Part shown: positions 6,540-8,880 of the stretch, piece by piece | Numbering within the stretch: position 1 is the stretch's first letter | How the letters are laid out: each line of letters begins with the position of its first letter | Assembly: GCA_900554845.1 (NCBI GenBank) | Contig: USIY01000076.1 | Span: forward strand, 1-8,880 | Reading direction: 5' to 3' | Length of the DNA stretch: 8,880 nucleotides | From: an uncultured Bacteroidales bacterium | GTDB lineage: Bacteria > Bacteroidota > Bacteroidia > Bacteroidales > Muribaculaceae | Program-made: the position numbers and the translations under genes | Notes under the pieces: generated by a model | Database searches by the model: none | Seen by the model: only the letters and a program-made list of their open reading frames with translations | Told to the model about the DNA's origin: nothing

Positions 6540-7061
6540 ATGGACACCAATTTCATAAAGAATCTGATCATATTGGTATTGCTGATCATAGCCCAGGTGC
6601 TGATCTGCAACCATATCATGCTGTTCAATGTGTCCATGGCATTCGTTTTCATATACGTCATCATCAGTCTGCCTATGAATTTAAAGACGGACTGGTTGCT
6701 GACATGGGCATTCCTAAGCGGACTGACAGTAGACATATTCTCGGATACTTTAGGCGTAAATTCTCTGGCATGCACTTTGCTTGCCATAATGAAACGGCCC
6801 ATGTTATATGCCTACATTCCTAAAGACGATCATACAAAAAATGTGACGCCATCATTGAAAAACCTCGGATTCACTGTATATTTCAAATATCTTGTCTCCA
6901 TGTCTACGGCTTACTGCGCGATGGTGTTCACTATTGAATATTTCTGTTTCGCCGACATCAAGGAAATCGTCATAATGACTGCGTCGAGCACAATTTTTAC
7001 CTCGCTTGTACTAATGGCAATAGACTGCCTCATAATCTCAAGACGTGAGAAAAGACTATAA
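6540..7061 (+). CDS. mreD: Rod shape-determining protein MreD
   Basis: A 173-residue, very hydrophobic integral membrane protein, the third core shape gene. Several transmembrane helices can be read, including about 7-25, 29-48, 52-70, 112-133 and 140-166. The segment LSGLTVDIFSDTLGVNSLAC (59-78) matches the conserved MreD pattern of a glycine-rich helix followed by D-I-F-S. MreD partners with MreC in the elongasome; its exact biochemical role is less well defined than those of its neighbours. The ATG at 6540 lies 4 bp after the mreC stop, and the 3' end overlaps the start of mrdA by 17 nt. Sequence divergence is high in this family, so position in the operon adds weight to the call. Confidence 0.92.
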   Translation: MDTNFIKNLIILVLLIIAQVLICNHIMLFNVSMAFVFIYVIISLPMNLKTDWLLTWAFLSGLTVDIFSDTLGVNSLACTLLAIMKRPMLYAYIPKDDHTKNVTPSLKNLGFTVYFKYLVSMSTAYCAMVFTIEYFCFADIKEIVIMTASSTIFTSLVLMAIDCLIISRREKRL

Positions 7062-8880
7062 TTTAGAAAAACGTAAATTCGTCATAGGCGGCTTTATCGT
7101 TGTCATCGTCCTGATCTATATAATCCGGCTGTTCAATCTTCAAATAGGCGACGGGAGTTATAAAGGACAGGCGGACAGCAATGCTTTTCTGCGACGCACT
7201 ATCTATCCGGCCCGAGGTCTTGTTTATGATCGTAACGGCCGGCTTATCGTGTTGAACAAACCGGCCTATGACGTAATGATAATTCCCAAAGATGTAGCAC
7301 CCTTCGACACCATAGCCCTCTGCTCTGTTCTCGGGCTTACCCCCGAACAACTTAAAGAGAAATGGAAAGACATGAAGGACACGCATAAAAATCCGGGGTA
7401 TTCCGCCTACTCTCCTCAAAAGCTCATCTCACATCTTTCGCAGGAAGACTACGGCAACCTACAGGAGAAACTCTACCTTTTCCCGGGATTTTTCATCCAA
7501 AAACGCACCGTCAGGGAATATGCCACTACGGCCGGAGGAAATATTCTGGGTAATATAAGGGAAGTATCGGCCAACGACATTGAGAAAGACAGGTATTACC
7601 GCCGTGGCGATTACACAGGAGATCTCGGAATAGAGAAAAGTTATGAGACGGCTCTTCGCGGAAACAAAGGCGTTGAAATCTTAATGAAAGATGCATACGG
7701 GCGCATCAAGGGTAAATATGAGAATGGGGATTTCGATGTGGCGCCTGTATCGGGACACAATCTTAAACTGAGCATAGACTGGGATCTTCAGGAATACGGA
7801 GAAAAGCTTATGACCGGGAAAATCGGAGCCATAGTCGCCATAGAACCGTCAACAGGAGAGATTCTCTGCCTGGTCACCTCACCCGGTTACGATCCATCGT
7901 TACTCGTGGGACGCGAACGAGGGAAAAATTACGCTGATCTCGTAATGGATAAATACAAGCCCTTATATAACCGCGCCATTCAGGCTGCTTATCCACCGGG
8001 ATCGACATTCAAGCCTACGCAAGGCCTGATATTTCTTCAAGAAGGTACTGTGACCCTTTCCACTATGTATCCTTGTTATCGCGGCTATGTCAATGGCCTG
8101 CGTGTAGGGTGCCATGGCCACGGTTCACCGATAGCGCTCAAGCCAGCGCTTCAGACTTCATGCAACGCATATTTTTGCTGGGGACTTAAAAATTACATTG
8201 ACAAACGGGGCACCAAACCGGCAGCCCAACTGGAGAAATGGAAGAATTATATGGTTGAAATGGGTTACGGATATCGTCTTGGAGTGGATCTTCCGTCAGA
8301 AGGGCGTGGATTCATTCCAAATCCGGAATATTACAGCAAGTCCTTCCGAGGAGCAAATTGGACAGCCAACTCAATCATATCCATATCCATTGGACAGGGA
8401 GAAGTGCTTGCCACCCCGTTGCAGATTGCCAACTTATGCGCTACAATAGCCAACCGCGGATGGTTCCGGACTCCGCATGTTGTGAAGGAAATAGCCGACA
8501 GCACAATCGATGTAAAATATAAGGAACGACATCGTCCAAATATTAAAAAAGAATATTACGAAGCAGTTGCCGAAGGCATGCGTATGGCTGTGCTCGGGGG
8601 CACATGCCGGGGAGCTAATCTTGCAGGTATAGAAGTATGCGGCAAGACCGGAACAGCGCAGAACCCGCACGGACGCGATCACTCGGCGTTCATGGGATTC
8701 GCGCCATATCATAATCCGAAGATAGCTGTTTGCGCTTATGTGGAGAACGCCGGCTTCGGAGCTACGTTCGGAGTCCCTATCGGCAGCTTGATAATGGAAA
8801 AATATCTGAACGGAAAAATCGCCGACAACAGAAAACATATCGAAGAAAGAATGTTGAATTCTAACACTATAGTAAACAGT
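7045..8880 (+). CDS. mrdA: Penicillin-binding protein 2 (elongasome peptidoglycan D,D-transpeptidase), 3' end beyond window
   Basis: An open frame of 612 codons running to the right edge with no stop or frameshift. The start is GTG at 7045, reading MRKDYNLEKRKFVIGG; it lies inside mreD (17-nt overlap) and no in-frame ATG is near. One transmembrane helix spans about 12-32. The class B PBP dimerisation/pedestal region follows, with PARGLVYDRNG (55-65). The transpeptidase domain has the acyl-serine motif STFK (S320-K323), SCN (S372-N374) and KTGT (534-537). The enzyme cross-links lateral-wall peptidoglycan with RodA and is a beta-lactam target. C344, C356, H357, H359 and C373 cluster around the SxN motif and could bind a metal. 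Bacteroidota PBP2 is usually only slightly longer than what is visible, so little is missing. rodA is expected next. Confidence 0.95.
   Translation, partial: MRKDYNLEKRKFVIGGFIVVIVLIYIIRLFNLQIGDGSYKGQADSNAFLRRTIYPARGLVYDRNGRLIVLNKPAYDVMIIPKDVAPFDTIALCSVLGLTPEQLKEKWKDMKDTHKNPGYSAYSPQKLISHLSQEDYGNLQEKLYLFPGFFIQKRTVREYATTAGGNILGNIREVSANDIEKDRYYRRGDYTGDLGIEKSYETALRGNKGVEILMKDAYGRIKGKYENGDFDVAPVSGHNLKLSIDWDLQEYGEKLMTGKIGAIVAIEPSTGEILCLVTSPGYDPSLLVGRERGKNYADLVMDKYKPLYNRAIQAAYPPGSTFKPTQGLIFLQEGTVTLSTMYPCYRGYVNGLRVGCHGHGSPIALKPALQTSCNAYFCWGLKNYIDKRGTKPAAQLEKWKNYMVEMGYGYRLGVDLPSEGRGFIPNPEYYSKSFRGANWTANSIISISIGQGEVLATPLQIANLCATIANRGWFRTPHVVKEIADSTIDVKYKERHRPNIKKEYYEAVAEGMRMAVLGGTCRGANLAGIEVCGKTGTAQNPHGRDHSAFMGFAPYHNPKIAVCAYVENAGFGATFGVPIGSLIMEKYLNGKIADNRKHIEERMLNSNTIVNS

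Noticed and set aside
7063..7419. 118-codon open frame on the - strand over the start of mrdA
   Set aside because: It is antisense to the conserved transmembrane and PARG...DRNG region of PBP2, and its product shows no recognisable feature.
8198..8449. 83-codon open frame on the + strand within mrdA
   Set aside because: It overlaps the transpeptidase domain in a different frame, and the mrdA frame is clearly the coding one.
8434..8838. 134-codon open frame on the - strand over the end of mrdA
   Set aside because: It is antisense to the KTG-motif region of PBP2, with a low-information translation and no domain.

Overview
The window looks like chromosomal DNA of a Bacteroidota, most likely Bacteroidales (possibly the Muribaculaceae/Bacteroides side; this is an inference). 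The reasons are a promoter upstream of mreB matching the Bacteroides -33/-7 consensus (TTG, 20 bp, TAnnTTTG), mostly absent Shine-Dalgarno sequences, moderate GC, and protein sequences that read like Bacteroidales MreB, MreC, MreD and PBP2. All seven genes lie on the + strand, tightly packed. I see no mobile element, RNA gene or CRISPR array.

Left part (1-4513): a short AT-rich leader with repeated TAACG/CGTTA motifs, then a small DEDDh 3'-5' exonuclease (126-617), a secreted GH2-type glycoside hydrolase with a C-terminal amidotransferase-like module (653-3184), and an SLC1-type (DAACS) cation symporter (3227-4513). A 15-bp perfect palindrome sits in the short gap before the symporter. The spacers are 35 and 42 bp with no visible terminator, so co-transcription is possible, but no functional link between the three is evident.

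Right part (4514-8880): the elongasome (cell-shape) operon mreB-mreC-mreD-mrdA. A promoter overlapping the end of the symporter gene gives an inferred leader of about 105 nt with potential secondary structure. mreB is followed after 22 bp by mreC, after 4 bp by mreD, and mrdA (PBP2) starts at a GTG inside mreD with a 17-nt overlap. mrdA runs open through the right edge with 612 codons visible, so only a short C-terminal tail is missing. MreB filaments at the inner face of the membrane, the MreC/MreD membrane proteins and the PBP2 transpeptidase act together in lateral-wall peptidoglycan synthesis; rodA would be expected just downstream.

I found no clear new multi-gene system. The points most worth a second look are within proteins: a symporter whose substrate-coordinating arginine position is Glu and whose TM7 NMDGT motif is NMNGC; a Cys/His cluster around the PBP2 SxN motif suggestive of a metal site; and a GH2 enzyme that seems to lack the Ig-like domain between its sugar-binding domain and its TIM barrel.
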